Origin: Proteobacteria bacterium UBA981
Lineage (GTDB): Bacteria > Pseudomonadota > Gammaproteobacteria > Ga0077536
Length of the DNA: 64,000 bases
Direction of reading: 5' to 3'
Assembly (NCBI GenBank): GCA_002292285.1
Contig: DBBP01000035.1
Location: forward strand, 94,813-158,812
In this document: in pieces, positions 26,244 to 34,696 of the stretch
Layout: every line of letters starts with the position of its first letter
Position numbering within the stretch: the first letter of the stretch is position 1
Translations under genes and position numbers: made by a program
Notes under the pieces: model-generated
What the model saw: only the letters and a program-made list of their open reading frames with translations
What the model was told of the DNA's origin: nothing
The model's database searches: none

Positions 26244-26914
26244 CGCGCGGGAGTGAACTCGTTGAGTACCAAGTTTAGCCAGTGGCGGGCGCGTTATGGG
26301 CAGCTGTTGCCGGACACGGTTTAGCATTCGCAAGTCTCTCCCCATTTGCTGTTGGCAACCTAACCTAGTCAGCCCTGTAAATAAACGCTGGCAATTTCAG
26401 GCTACAGCCCTGCTACTTGGACGCTACGATGAGATCAAATCGAAATGCTATCTCAACCTCCAGTCACGTTCTGACTTACTGCGCGCTGCAGCGGCGCTCA
26501 AAGGGCGTTGGCGACTGAAGTCGCGCCGCTTGTGGCGTGATACCACTCGCGTGTCGATGCTCGGTGTCAAAATCGACATAAGCCATCGCAGTGAAAAGCG
26601 CTGTCTCATCCAGTAACGTTCGGGACTTGGACCGCGCTTCAATCAAGTCACTTCGATGTTCGTACGACTTTCCGCTCGCGTTATCGACGCCGCACCGAAA
26701 CGCTCGTCGGACGCAGCGGCCGATGCGATGGTGATAGGGGCGGCTTCAACGGACACCAGGGTTGCACGTGCTCGGGTCATGCTTGACCTGCCGGGCGACT
26801 AATTTCACTTAAGGATTGAAGTTGCCCGGTAGCCTCGACACCTTCGGTCTGTGCCCAACCCTAAATTACGACAAGAATACCAATGCCGAGCGAACGTTGG
26901 GGCGAGCTGGCTTG
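26244..26914. other. Intergenic stretch without a recognisable gene
   Basis: About 670 bp between the nucleotidyltransferase start and the kinase-fusion stop. Open frames here are short, cysteine/arginine-rich and without ribosome sites. I see no RNA gene or strong hairpin. It should hold the promoter of the minus-strand nucleotidyltransferase. Confidence 0.5.
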
Positions 26915-28486
26915 TTACGGGAACTCCGTCATCATCCGCGATGCGCCCAGATCCGCTAGTTTGCTGGCCAGCAGTTCGTCGATATTCCCTGGGCTGATTG
27001 CTATTGCGCTCGCGGCCTCCTCATCTGTTAACGGTTCGCGCATCTGCAACTGACGCTCGAGCACGTCCAGGGTCGCTTCGGATGGGTCAGTTGCATGCTG
27101 CTGGCGCGTGGTAATGCGTTCTCGCAGCTGGGTCAGAGGTGCGGCGCAATCAAGTATGTAAAACGATGCACCAAGCGATTGAGACAATGCCTGGAACATC
27201 TGGCGCCGCTGCTGGTGTAGAAAGGTCGCATCAATGATCACGCCAAAGCCTGCGCGCAGCGCGTAGGTGGCCGCTGCGAGCAACGCGTCGTACGTTTGCG
27301 CGGTGTAGTCAGCGTCATAAATGCCATCGCCGAGTGCGCCCTCAGTGCGCGCATCGGCGGCCAATCCGGCCAGCCTGCGCCGCTCGAGGTCCGAGCGGAT
27401 ATGCAGGTAACCGTTTTGCCCGGCGAGCAATTCGCTGACATAAGATTTTCCGCTGCCGGATAATCCGTGCGTAATGATCAACGGCCCTGGCACGGGCGTG
27501 CCGAGGTAACGAACGGCAAGGTCCAGATGCCGTTGGCAACGTACCTGCGCAGCGGCGCCTTCCTGAGTCACCGCGAGTAGCGCGACTTTGGCTCGGATTA
27601 GCGTTCGGTAAGTCGTATACAGGCGCAATAGCGCCAGCGCCGCGTAGTCACCAGTGATCTCCAGATAACGATTGAGAAACACATTCGCAAGGCCTGGCTC
27701 GCCGCGAACATCCAGGTCCATAACCAGAAACGCAATATCACTACAGGTATCAATCCAGCTCAGTTCGTCGCTGAACTCGATGCAGTCAAACGGGATGAAA
27801 TGCCCGTCCAGCATGAGCACGTTGCTCAAATGCAGATCGCCATGGCACTGGCGCACAGCGCCGCACCGCTGGCGTGCTGCGATGGTCGTAACGCTTCTGT
27901 CGACGCAATCACCGGCCAGTACCTCGATGCCGCCCAGCGCGGCGCCATCGCGCAGCGTCTCAAAAGCACCCGTAAGCTGTGCTGCGACCATGCTCGGACT
28001 GCCATACGGACTGCCGTCTTCGGCTCGCGGGGCGAGGGTATGAAGATGCGCAACCGAATCCGCCAGAGCACGGATGCTACGACGGCCAAGCAACCCATCG
28101 GCGAGACGACGGTCCAGTATTGCGGTCGCCTCGAAGCGGCGCATTTTTACTGCGTATTCGATCGGCGAACCGGTCTCGCTAAACTCCGCACCACTAGCTC
28201 CCCGGACCACCTTGATGACACCGCAGTAAAGGTCCGGCGCAGCACGGCGATTCAGTTCGACCTCTCGCTCACAAAAATGCCGACGCTGCTCGAGGGTCGA
28301 AAAATCCAGAAATCCAAAATTTACCGGCTTTTTAAACTTATAAGCGTAACGACCAGCCAGCAATAGCACGGAGATATGCGTCTCGATGACCTCGCCTTTC
28401 GGAGCGCCATCATGTGGCCCGAGAGAGCGTTGCAAGTCATCGACGATTTTGCGGAGCGCGTCAGCACCGGCGGCGGATCCCTGCAT
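26915..28486 (-). CDS. APH-like phosphotransferase fused to a P-loop kinase
   Basis: 523 residues from the ATG at 28486, chosen because GGAGG lies ten bases upstream; an ATG at 28558 has no such site. The N-terminal half resembles aminoglycoside/choline kinases: catalytic HGDLHLSN (215-222) and a metal aspartate in FDCIEF near 234. The C-terminal half is an AAA/zeta-like kinase with Walker A HGLSGSGKS (340-348). Proteins of this two-domain type are widespread and usually annotated as bifunctional aminoglycoside phosphotransferase/ATP-binding protein. The physiological substrate is unknown, and antibiotic resistance should not be assumed. Confidence 0.85.
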   Translation of the reverse strand: MQGSAAGADALRKIVDDLQRSLGPHDGAPKGEVIETHISVLLLAGRYAYKFKKPVNFGFLDFSTLEQRRHFCEREVELNRRAAPDLYCGVIKVVRGASGAEFSETGSPIEYAVKMRRFEATAILDRRLADGLLGRRSIRALADSVAHLHTLAPRAEDGSPYGSPSMVAAQLTGAFETLRDGAALGGIEVLAGDCVDRSVTTIAARQRCGAVRQCHGDLHLSNVLMLDGHFIPFDCIEFSDELSWIDTCSDIAFLVMDLDVRGEPGLANVFLNRYLEITGDYAALALLRLYTTYRTLIRAKVALLAVTQEGAAAQVRCQRHLDLAVRYLGTPVPGPLIITHGLSGSGKSYVSELLAGQNGYLHIRSDLERRRLAGLAADARTEGALGDGIYDADYTAQTYDALLAAATYALRAGFGVIIDATFLHQQRRQMFQALSQSLGASFYILDCAAPLTQLRERITTRQQHATDPSEATLDVLERQLQMREPLTDEEAASAIAISPGNIDELLASKLADLGASRMMTEFP

Positions 28487-28725
28487 TGAAAAGATGCCTC
28501 CGTAGCGGTGAATCAGATCAATCGGAGATGACGGTACCAGAGTTGTGGCGGTATTCATTGACCGGGGTCAAGCGAGGCCGTACGGCAGCGCGGTTTGCCG
28601 CGCTGAGCTAGGCCCGCCGATATGCGCGGCGGATTGACGTGCTGTTTACGCTGGGAATTGATCCTGCGAAAAGATCGATTCGCGAGTCTGGTCCGGGATT
28701 TGTTGCAACGTTCGGCGCTGGAACC

Positions 28726-28757
28726 AAAAAAAAAGGCCCGCAATGCGGGCCTTTTTT
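28726..28757. terminator. Bidirectional intrinsic terminator
   Basis: GGCCCGC (28735-28741), loop AAT, GCGGGCC (28745-28751), flanked by nine A on the left and six T on the right. A textbook intrinsic terminator usable in both directions. On the minus strand it would end transcripts coming from the AlpA region or, before the island inserted, from tRNA-Ser. Confidence 0.85.
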
Positions 28758-29021
28758 AGTTTGGCGGTGGAAGGAGTCTGGTGCGAACTGCTCTCCGTCG
28801 GAACAGGGAAAGCGTCGTTGTCTTTGGCGAGCGGTGGATCAAGACGGTGATCTCACTGAGATCCTCATGCGAAATCGCAAGGATGCCAGAGCGGCTAAGC
28901 GCTTCTTTCGGAAGGCGTTGCGCTCGCAATTGAGCGTTCCTATTGAGATAAAAACAGATAAGCCACTCAGTTACGGCGCAGCCAGAGCTGAAATCTGTCA
29001 GATGTGTATCCATGTCAACCT
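28758..29021 (-). other. Gap with one weak open frame downstream of alpA
   Basis: An 85-codon minus-strand frame starts at 29013, eight bases after the alpA stop, and runs to about 28756 at the terminator. It matches no family I know and has no clear ribosome site. It could be a tiny cargo gene or the remnant of a truncated element gene. Confidence 0.25.
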
Positions 29022-29264
29022 CTATGCCGCCGCAACACGGGACGCGGCGAGTTCCGCGACCAATTTGCAGACTTCCATATTGCTCTTACCCGCAACTCGC
29101 GCCGCGTTCAACGCCGCAACTTCATGTTCCGGCCACCCAACGGCGCGGGCTCCAAGAGATACGGGCTTTGGGAAACTGCCGTCCGATATACGTAGATAGA
29201 TAGTGCTGCGGGAAAGACCTGTTAGAGCCTTAACGCTGGGTAATCTGAGAATTGCAAAAGACAT
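29022..29264 (-). CDS. alpA: AlpA-family DNA-binding regulator
   Basis: 80 residues of the MerR-like/AlpA excisionase type: ILRLPSVKALTGLSRSTIY followed by SDGSFPKPVSLGARAVGW and an EVAALNAARV helix. Proteins of this family act as excision factors or activate integrase genes of P4-like prophages and islands. The region further from the start has the standard length, so the gene looks intact. It is next to tRNA-Ser and no integrase is visible, so its target may now be gone or lie elsewhere. Confidence 0.85.
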   Translation of the reverse strand: MSFAILRLPSVKALTGLSRSTIYLRISDGSFPKPVSLGARAVGWPEHEVAALNAARVAGKSNMEVCKLVAELAASRVAAA

Positions 29265-29425
29265 GTTTGGTGCACCTCGTTGGTAATTGGAACGAATCAG
29301 CTTCGTTCATGGTTATAGGTGCAGCGGTGATGTGGAAAAAGGTGGTAGGTTCGGTAGGTTTGGGGCGGGAATGGGTGTTAGGTTTCGTAAGTCCTTATTG
29401 CCAATAGGATTTAATATGTCGTAGG

Positions 29426-30442
29426 TTAATCTGCGGTTTTAGGACGCCCACCATATGTTTCCCAGTTGCATAACGTGGTGATTCGTTTTCGGGCTGCGCC
29501 AGTGAGCTTTGGGTAATGTTCTTCAAGCCACGCTAATAATTGTTGTTTCGGTGTTCGGCCAGTTTTTTTCTGCTTCGAAACCGCGCGCCAGGCTTGCAAA
29601 GCAATGTCTAATTTTTCGGGGTAGGAGTCTTCTGACGTGTCGAAACCTTCCCATGCGGTGGATTTTAATTCTTCGATTTGTCCGACAAGTACCGCGCACG
29701 CCTCCTCGAGTTCGTCGTTGCGTGCAGTTAACTGGTTCACTTGTTCAACACGTTTTTCCAGAACGGCTTTCATCTGCTCATAAAGGTCCTGCCAATCACC
29801 GATGACCACTCCATGCGCTTCGACAGCGGCCGTGAGTTCAGCCGCAATTTCAAACTTATTTCGGTGCGCCCACGCCAAAAACAAGCGAGGCGTCACCGGA
29901 TCAGAGAGGCGGTTCCAATTTTTCGCCCTAACGGCTAATTCCCGCCTTTTCGAATATTGTTTGGCAAACGAAGATACCGTAACAACTGATTTTATATGCT
30001 CCCAGTTCACGACTTCGGGCGTTCTACCAAAACTTAACGCGATCGCCTCATCCAGATTCCAGTACGTTGCCTTTGCCCAGTACTCGTAATCCGCAAAAGA
30101 GGAAGGTTGGTTGAACGATCGGTTTTTTTCTTCACGATCTAGGCGCGCTATGAGTTGCTGACGTTCTTTCTCGCGCTCCGCATCATGAACAACTTTCAGA
30201 TCTTCGAGAGTCTTTGATTCGAGATCAGAACGATACTTCTCAATTTCAGCAATCCGCTCCTCTCGCCATGCCTTGTCGAGTCGACCTCCCCGCACTCGGT
30301 TCCGCGACACCGAAGATAGAGGCTGATGCATTACATTCTTGTAATCGGGAAATTTCCGTTTAACGAGATAGTCAATCGGATCCTTATTGCCTGCGAACCA
30401 CTCAAACAAAGATTCTGTCGCGCCATCGTCTTCTGTGGCCAT
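29426..30442 (-). CDS. Hypothetical island protein with coiled coil
   Basis: 338 residues, soluble, no signal peptide. A charged helical stretch lies about residues 60-110, WAKATYWNLDEAIALSFG about 122-139, and a predicted coiled coil about 220-262 (KAVLEKRVEQVNQLTARNDE). The C-terminus LTGAARKRITTLCNWETYGG looks like a short DNA-binding or recognition helix often seen at the end of proteins accompanying AlpA in islands. I cannot assign a function. Codon use is more AT-rich than the neighbours, fitting recent transfer. It has its own upstream region with small palindromes. Confidence 0.7.
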   Translation of the reverse strand: MATEDDGATESLFEWFAGNKDPIDYLVKRKFPDYKNVMHQPLSSVSRNRVRGGRLDKAWREERIAEIEKYRSDLESKTLEDLKVVHDAEREKERQQLIARLDREEKNRSFNQPSSFADYEYWAKATYWNLDEAIALSFGRTPEVVNWEHIKSVVTVSSFAKQYSKRRELAVRAKNWNRLSDPVTPRLFLAWAHRNKFEIAAELTAAVEAHGVVIGDWQDLYEQMKAVLEKRVEQVNQLTARNDELEEACAVLVGQIEELKSTAWEGFDTSEDSYPEKLDIALQAWRAVSKQKKTGRTPKQQLLAWLEEHYPKLTGAARKRITTLCNWETYGGRPKTAD

Positions 30443-30854
30443 TGAGGTGTTGCTCCGTTTATCTCAAATTTCGTCTGCTCAGTTTCAGGGCATTGCAATG
30501 ATATGGCGAAACTTCAGACCTCATCGGAAGCTGCTGTACATTGCAGTACAGTCACAACAGTTAACTTGACCAGGCCTTCGTAATCCCTCGCCAGGTTGAC
30601 TTACGGTACTAACAGGGTCAAAGCAGTCCGAAATCAAGAAATTTACGGCGTTTTTGATTCGCATACAAAAAAGCGTGGCCGACGTGTTGATTTGCACGCT
30701 GATTTGATCCGGCATTTGCGCTATCGCGGCAGGAACAATCGGTGTGGGGCGATGTAACCTCGCCTACCGATTCAAAATTTGATAGTCAATTTGATAGTCA
30801 AAAACGGAATAGATTAAATAATTATTTAAAAATCAGATTCTTAAGGCATGATAA
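30443..30854. other. AT-rich island flank with small palindromes
   Basis: No gene is evident. CATTGCAATG (30491-30500) is a perfect palindrome, and CTGTAC/GTACAG (30534-30539, 30546-30551) is an inverted repeat. Both lie upstream of the cargo gene, where they could be its operator. The last 80 bp before tRNA-Ser are very AT-rich. Confidence 0.4.
30777..30800. repeat. 12-bp tandem direct repeat
   Basis: ATTTGATAGTCA occurs twice without spacing, 55 bp from the 3' end of tRNA-Ser. The position at the island edge fits an arm-type recombinase or excisionase binding site, though a chance duplication is possible. Confidence 0.5.
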
Positions 30855-30946
30855 TGGCGGAGAGAGAGGGATTCGAACCCTCGATACGGTTTAACCCGTA
30901 TACACACTTTCCAGGCGTGCGCCTTCAGCCACTCGGCCACCTCTCC
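30855..30946 (-). tRNA. tRNA-Ser (anticodon GGA)
   Basis: 92 nt including an encoded CCA. The 5' acceptor GGAGAGG pairs with TCTCTCC. The anticodon loop CTGGAAA gives GGA. The long variable arm (TATACGGGTTAAACCGTA) and GGTTCGAATCC T loop are those of a class II serine tRNA. It looks functional. Its 3' end faces the AlpA island. Confidence 0.95.
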
Positions 30947-31004
30947 AATTTTTCTACCGTCTTCGTATTCTGTCGGCTACCACCCAAAGCGCTTCGCGCT
31001 TGTC

Positions 31005-31173
31005 GAGAGAGGGATGGATGCGCAAACAAAGTGTTGTTTGCTTACCCCTACGGGGCGCCTGCGCTTCGCTGCGGCGTCCTGACCCGCTACGCGGGACAGT
31101 CGAACCCTCGATACGGTTTAACCCGTATACACACTTATCCCGCGTGCGCCTTCAGCCACTGGGCCACCTCTCC
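31005..31173 (-). pseudogene. Decayed tRNA-Ser copy split in its T loop
   Basis: From 31173 leftwards the sequence repeats the tRNA-Ser gene (GGAGAGGTGG, D arm, variable arm, T arm 5' half). The anticodon loop is changed from CTGGAAA to GGGATAA, so the universal T33 is lost. At 31100 the copy stops exactly within the T loop and resumes at 31015 with the last 11 bases (GAGAGAGGGAT on the plus strand). The 3' acceptor is degraded. Similarity continues about 40 bp beyond the 5' end of both copies, so a segment larger than the tRNA was duplicated in tandem. Confidence 0.8.
31016..31099. repeat. 84-bp hairpin-rich insert within the tRNA-Ser copy
   Basis: Bounded by GGGAT on the left and TCGAACCC on the right, which are contiguous in the intact tRNA. 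It contains successive inverted repeats: GCAAACA/TGTTTGC (31022-31041), CCCC-TAC-GGGG, CGCC...GGCG with an inner GCG/CGC, and CCCGC-TAC-GCGGG. Its chain of small stems resembles a REP- or MITE-like element rather than random sequence. No second copy is in the window. Confidence 0.55.
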
Positions 31174-31319
31174 ATTTGTTCTGCGCTCTTCGGATTTCGT
31201 TGATTACCGGACTAAACGCTCCACGCCCATCGAGGGAATCTCACGGGCATAGTCCCGCTGGCGGCGGGATTGTAACGGAAACGGCTATTAATTTGTGCGC
31301 ACTCGAACAGCCCGATTCG

Positions 31320-32501
31320 CTAACTTTCTCGATGCGGCAATCGCTCGGGGGCCTTTTCCCTTACTAGTGCTTGGTACGTCTCCATATAGTTCCCGACCAT
31401 GGCATCGAGACTAAACTTTGCCACCGCTGATTCGCGCGCCCGGGTTGCGAGACCACGGCGAAAATCCTCATCGACGACCATGCGTTCCAGCGCCTGCAGC
31501 AGTTCTTCGGGTTTCTCGGAAGCGACCATGAGTCCTGTTTCTCCGTGCTCGACAAGCTCGGGATTCCCGCCCACTGCAGTGGCGATAACAGGAACACCGC
31601 AAGCCAACGCTTCCAGCAAGGTATTCGATATCCCTTCTGCTAGCGACGGCAGCACGAATATATCCAGCTCTTGCAACAGTTCTGGCACATTGTCACGCGC
31701 GCCCGCCAGCCACACGCGGTCGCCGATGCCTTCTGTTTCAATACACTGTTCAATTTCTGTGCGACATGGCCCGTCACCGATGAGCGTTAAAAACAGGCGC
31801 TCGGGCAATTCGGGCAGGCGTTGCAGCAGTGTTGCGAATGCGCGGACCAAACTAATCTGGTTCTTGACCGGTTGCAGTCGCCCGACGGCGCCAATGACAA
31901 TCATGTCCTGACTGCAGCGGCCTTCGAGCCGCAGCGCTGCGCTTCGAGCACGCGGCTGGAAACGTTCAACGTCCACGCCATTACAAATCCGCTTTATACG
32001 CCGCTCGGGTACGCCCACTTTCTCGGTTAAATAATTGTCCAATTCCTGCGACAACGGAATGTACTTATCCACTAGTGGCCGGTGTGCGCGACGAATCCAT
32101 TGTCGCTTGCGACGCACGCCACCTAAATCCGTAGTATCCCACCCATGTTCGCCGTGGACGCGACAGGGTACGCCCGCAAGCATAGCGGGCAGCTGACTAT
32201 CGAGACCCGAGAAATTTCGGCTGTGCACAACGGTCGGCTGCAGCGTTTTGAACGTTTGATAGAGCCGGTAGTACAAACGCAGATCATTGCCGGGGCGCTT
32301 GTCCATCGACAGGATGGGCACATTGGGTGCGGTAATTCGTGCCGCAAACTCGGGCGAGTAATCTTTTAGGCAGAGGATCGCATGGCGAAATGCGCCGTCC
32401 GTCGTGCGATTAATTATGTTGACCAGCCCGTTTTCCAGCCCACCAATAAACAGGTGGTAGATAACGTGGACAATGAGCGGTCTTGAATCTTTTTCAGTCA
32501 T
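31320..32501 (-). CDS. Glycosyltransferase family 4, PEP-CTERM/EpsH1-associated type
   Basis: 393 residues of the GT-B fold. The N-terminus VIYHLFIGGLENGLVNIINR is typical of the TIGR03088-like sugar transferases associated with exopolysaccharide/PEP-CTERM loci. The C-terminal nucleotide-sugar domain has PSLAEGISNTLLEALACG and the EL-E catalytic region. It transfers a sugar from an activated donor, probably to a lipid-linked or capsular glycan at the inner membrane. Other polysaccharide genes are not adjacent. It diverges from the UDP-glucuronate decarboxylase across about 520 bp. Confidence 0.85.
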   Translation of the reverse strand: MTEKDSRPLIVHVIYHLFIGGLENGLVNIINRTTDGAFRHAILCLKDYSPEFAARITAPNVPILSMDKRPGNDLRLYYRLYQTFKTLQPTVVHSRNFSGLDSQLPAMLAGVPCRVHGEHGWDTTDLGGVRRKRQWIRRAHRPLVDKYIPLSQELDNYLTEKVGVPERRIKRICNGVDVERFQPRARSAALRLEGRCSQDMIVIGAVGRLQPVKNQISLVRAFATLLQRLPELPERLFLTLIGDGPCRTEIEQCIETEGIGDRVWLAGARDNVPELLQELDIFVLPSLAEGISNTLLEALACGVPVIATAVGGNPELVEHGETGLMVASEKPEELLQALERMVVDEDFRRGLATRARESAVAKFSLDAMVGNYMETYQALVREKAPERLPHRES

Positions 32502-33025
32502 CGAGATGAGCCATTTAGCGGGTCGTCAGAGTGGGGAGCTGCCGCGTCTAAGGGTTAGGCAGTCGCGCGGCCGGTTGCGTTGGCCTCTCAGGCTTGGCCG
32601 TTGCGGAGATGGTATCTAGATTCGAGAGCACCTGACAGCCATGCAGGGATTTAGCGGCGAAGCACGATAGTTAATAATTCGCGACATCAATGAGTCCACA
32701 CAACGATGCGTGGTTTCTGTGGTAATGAGAGATGCATACCCAGCGCCTTGCGCGGAGCCCCAGAGCGCGTTGTGCTGCGCCAACGCGGGTTTGGGGATTC
32801 TGAATCTAGCGCGCCTAACTCTCGCTACTCAGATTAGCGCGTTGCTACCAGGCTGGGATGCCGCGACGCCCCAACAAGCGCCCCATCGTTCGCAGTGACG
32901 CGTCGGCACGCACGCAAGCTCGCGTTCGAGCGATAATGCTCGTGTCACCTCTATAACTCGCTGTATACGCTACCGCAGCACACAACAGGAGAAGTCAGCT
33001 GGCTACGCAATATTCTGTTAAATCC
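32502..33025. other. Divergent intergenic region, no gene seen
   Basis: 524 bp between two divergent sugar-metabolism genes. No convincing frame, RNA or palindrome. It must hold both promoters. GGAG at 32988-32991 is placed for a possible CTG start at 32999 of the downstream gene. Confidence 0.4.
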
Positions 33026-33976
33026 TTGACCCGCAGGCGGGTTATGGTCACTGGCGGCGCGGGCTTCCTGGGCTCGCATTTGTGCGAAGCGCTGCTTGCA
33101 CGGGGCGACGACGTTTTATGTGTCGATAATTTTTACACCGGCGACAAGGACAATCTCGAACACTTGCTCGATACGCGGCATTTTGAGCTGATGCGTCATG
33201 ACGTCACATTTCCGCTCTACATCGAAGCCGACCAGATTTATAACCTCGCGTGTCCGGCTTCACCGGTACACTATCAATTCGATCCCGTTGGAACGACGAA
33301 AACCAGTGTGCACGGCGCTATCAATATGCTCGGCTTGGCCAAGCGCGTTAAAGCGCGCATCTTGCAGGCGTCCACCAGTGAAGTGTACGGCGATCCGGAA
33401 GTTCATCCGCAGGAAGAAAGTTATTGGGGCCACACCAACCCCATCGGTCCTCGGGCTTGTTATGACGAAGGGAAACGTTGTGCAGAAACTTTGTTCTTCG
33501 ATTACCACCGCCAGCACAGTGTGGAAATCAAGGTAGCTCGAATCTTTAATACCTATGGGCCGCGCATGCACCCGAATGATGGTCGCGTGGTATCCAACTT
33601 TATTGTGCAAGCCTTAAGCGGCGCGCCAATAACGCTTTACGGAGACGGTTCGCAGACACGTTCGTTCTGTTATGTCGACGATTTGATTGCTGGACTGATT
33701 GCCCTGATGGACTCCGAAGCGAGCGTTACCGGCCCGATAAATTTAGGCAACCCCGATGAATTTACCATTCGCGAACTCGCTGAACTGGTGATTGAGATGA
33801 CTGGTTCGAGTTCCAAGCTGGAATTCAAAGAATTGCCTACAGACGATCCACGCCAACGCCGCCCGGATATCAATCGCGCGAAAGAAACCCTCGATTGGAA
33901 GCCGACCATCGCGCTGCGCGAAGGGCTGGTGAAAACGATCGCACACTTCGAATCGCTATTGCGCACCAACGACTGA
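33026..33976 (+). CDS. UDP-glucuronate decarboxylase (UDP-xylose synthase)
   Basis: 316 residues of the extended SDR family. The NAD site is GGAGFLG (10-16). Catalytic STSE (116-119) and Y146-x-x-x-K150 are present, along with NLACPASPVHYQ and QTRSFCYVDDLI of UDP-xylose synthases. It converts UDP-glucuronate to UDP-xylose. The start is uncertain. The TTG at 33026 has no ribosome site, whereas an in-frame CTG at 32999 has GGAG seven bases upstream and would add nine residues. The next in-frame ATG would cut into the NAD fold. UDP-xylose could feed the neighbouring glycosyltransferases. Confidence 0.92.
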   Translation: MTRRRVMVTGGAGFLGSHLCEALLARGDDVLCVDNFYTGDKDNLEHLLDTRHFELMRHDVTFPLYIEADQIYNLACPASPVHYQFDPVGTTKTSVHGAINMLGLAKRVKARILQASTSEVYGDPEVHPQEESYWGHTNPIGPRACYDEGKRCAETLFFDYHRQHSVEIKVARIFNTYGPRMHPNDGRVVSNFIVQALSGAPITLYGDGSQTRSFCYVDDLIAGLIALMDSEASVTGPINLGNPDEFTIRELAELVIEMTGSSSKLEFKELPTDDPRQRRPDINRAKETLDWKPTIALREGLVKTIAHFESLLRTND

Positions 33977-34000
33977 AGCCTGGCCGCAAGACCGCTTGAA

Positions 34001-34696
34001 TCAGGGCCGGTCGCGCCGGGTTCGCCAGTGGCTTGCGTTCGCCGGCAAACGCCTGAACTGCAAATCGCGCGCATGGTCGATGTCGTGGCGCACCGGTAAG
34101 AGCGCGGGCGATACGCCACTCTTGGCGAAAATTCTTTGCGTTTGCTCCAATACCCGAGCGGAACTCCACGGTAGATCAGCAAAAACTTCATCGGCGGGCT
34201 GGGCCAGGCCGAGCAACCAATAGCCACCGTCAGCGACCGGCCCAAGGACCGCCTGCTGGCCTTCACTGAGTAGCACAGCAGCGTGCCAAATGTCGTTGCC
34301 GTCGATGTCCACCACATCTGATCCAATCAAAATAGCGGGACGACCACGATGCAATTCACGCGCCATTGCGCGGCGCATGCGAACGCCTAGCGCACCTCGC
34401 GATTGCACCCTCACCCGCCAACCTTGCCGGCCATAACGCGCAGCAAACCAATCCGCATCACCTGCCTGTGCAGCCATCAACACGCGCGAGTGGAAGCCCT
34501 GCCGACCGACCTCACGCAGGGTCCGCGCCAGTAACCGCGCATAAACGCGGCATGCGTAAGCCGGCCCGACCGTTCTGGCCAAGCGCTTTTTCACACCCGG
34601 TCGCGGTCGTCGCGCGAACACCAACACTGGCACGTCTACCGCCCGCACCGAGCTACCGGTAACCGTACAGGCGTGCCAGTTTCGCTGGTGCGACAC
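34001..34696 (-). CDS. TIGR04282/DUF2064 glycosyltransferase, arsenosugar-associated
   Basis: 231 residues, GTG start, overlapping the upstream glycosyltransferase gene by 44 bases. The GT-A-like core shows FARRPRPGVKKRLA, LIGSDVVDI (metal-binding D-x-D-like site) and LGPVADGGYWLLGL with DLPWSS. This is the DUF2064 family that occurs beside radical SAM ArsS. It probably adds a sugar in arsenosugar or related assembly; the exact acceptor is not established. The last gene of a three-gene operon. Confidence 0.85.
   Translation of the reverse strand: MSHQRNWHACTVTGSSVRAVDVPVLVFARRPRPGVKKRLARTVGPAYACRVYARLLARTLREVGRQGFHSRVLMAAQAGDADWFAARYGRQGWRVRVQSRGALGVRMRRAMARELHRGRPAILIGSDVVDIDGNDIWHAAVLLSEGQQAVLGPVADGGYWLLGLAQPADEVFADLPWSSARVLEQTQRIFAKSGVSPALLPVRHDIDHARDLQFRRLPANASHWRTRRDRP

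Larger units (their letters stand above)
28758..30854. mobile_element. Small tRNA-Ser-associated genomic island remnant (AlpA type)
   Basis: The stretch between the terminator and the 3' end of tRNA-Ser carries only an AlpA-like regulator and one cargo gene. It is visibly richer in A+T than its surroundings, above all at 30775-30850. AlpA-like excision regulators and a tRNA 3' end are standard for integrative elements. No integrase gene is present, so this is probably a decayed or dependent element. A trace of a left attachment repeat is limited to TGGCGG at 28759-28764 against 30855-30860, too short to prove. Confidence 0.4.

Noticed and set aside
26296..26616. Plus-strand frame of 106 codons
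   Set aside because: Overlaps the upstream part of the minus-strand nucleotidyltransferase region, has no ribosome site and a composition unlike real proteins here.
26915..28486. Antibiotic resistance gene (aminoglycoside phosphotransferase)
   Set aside because: The APH-like fold is shared by many kinases, and the fused P-loop domain marks a broad family with no shown link to resistance.
28758..28800. Possible tRNA 3' remnant as left attachment site of the island
   Set aside because: Only TGGCGG and a loose GCGAAC are shared with tRNA-Ser; this is too little to call an attachment repeat.
31252..31269. Inverted repeat TCCCGC/GCGGGA beyond the GT4 stop
   Set aside because: A stem of six pairs without T-run is too weak to call a terminator.
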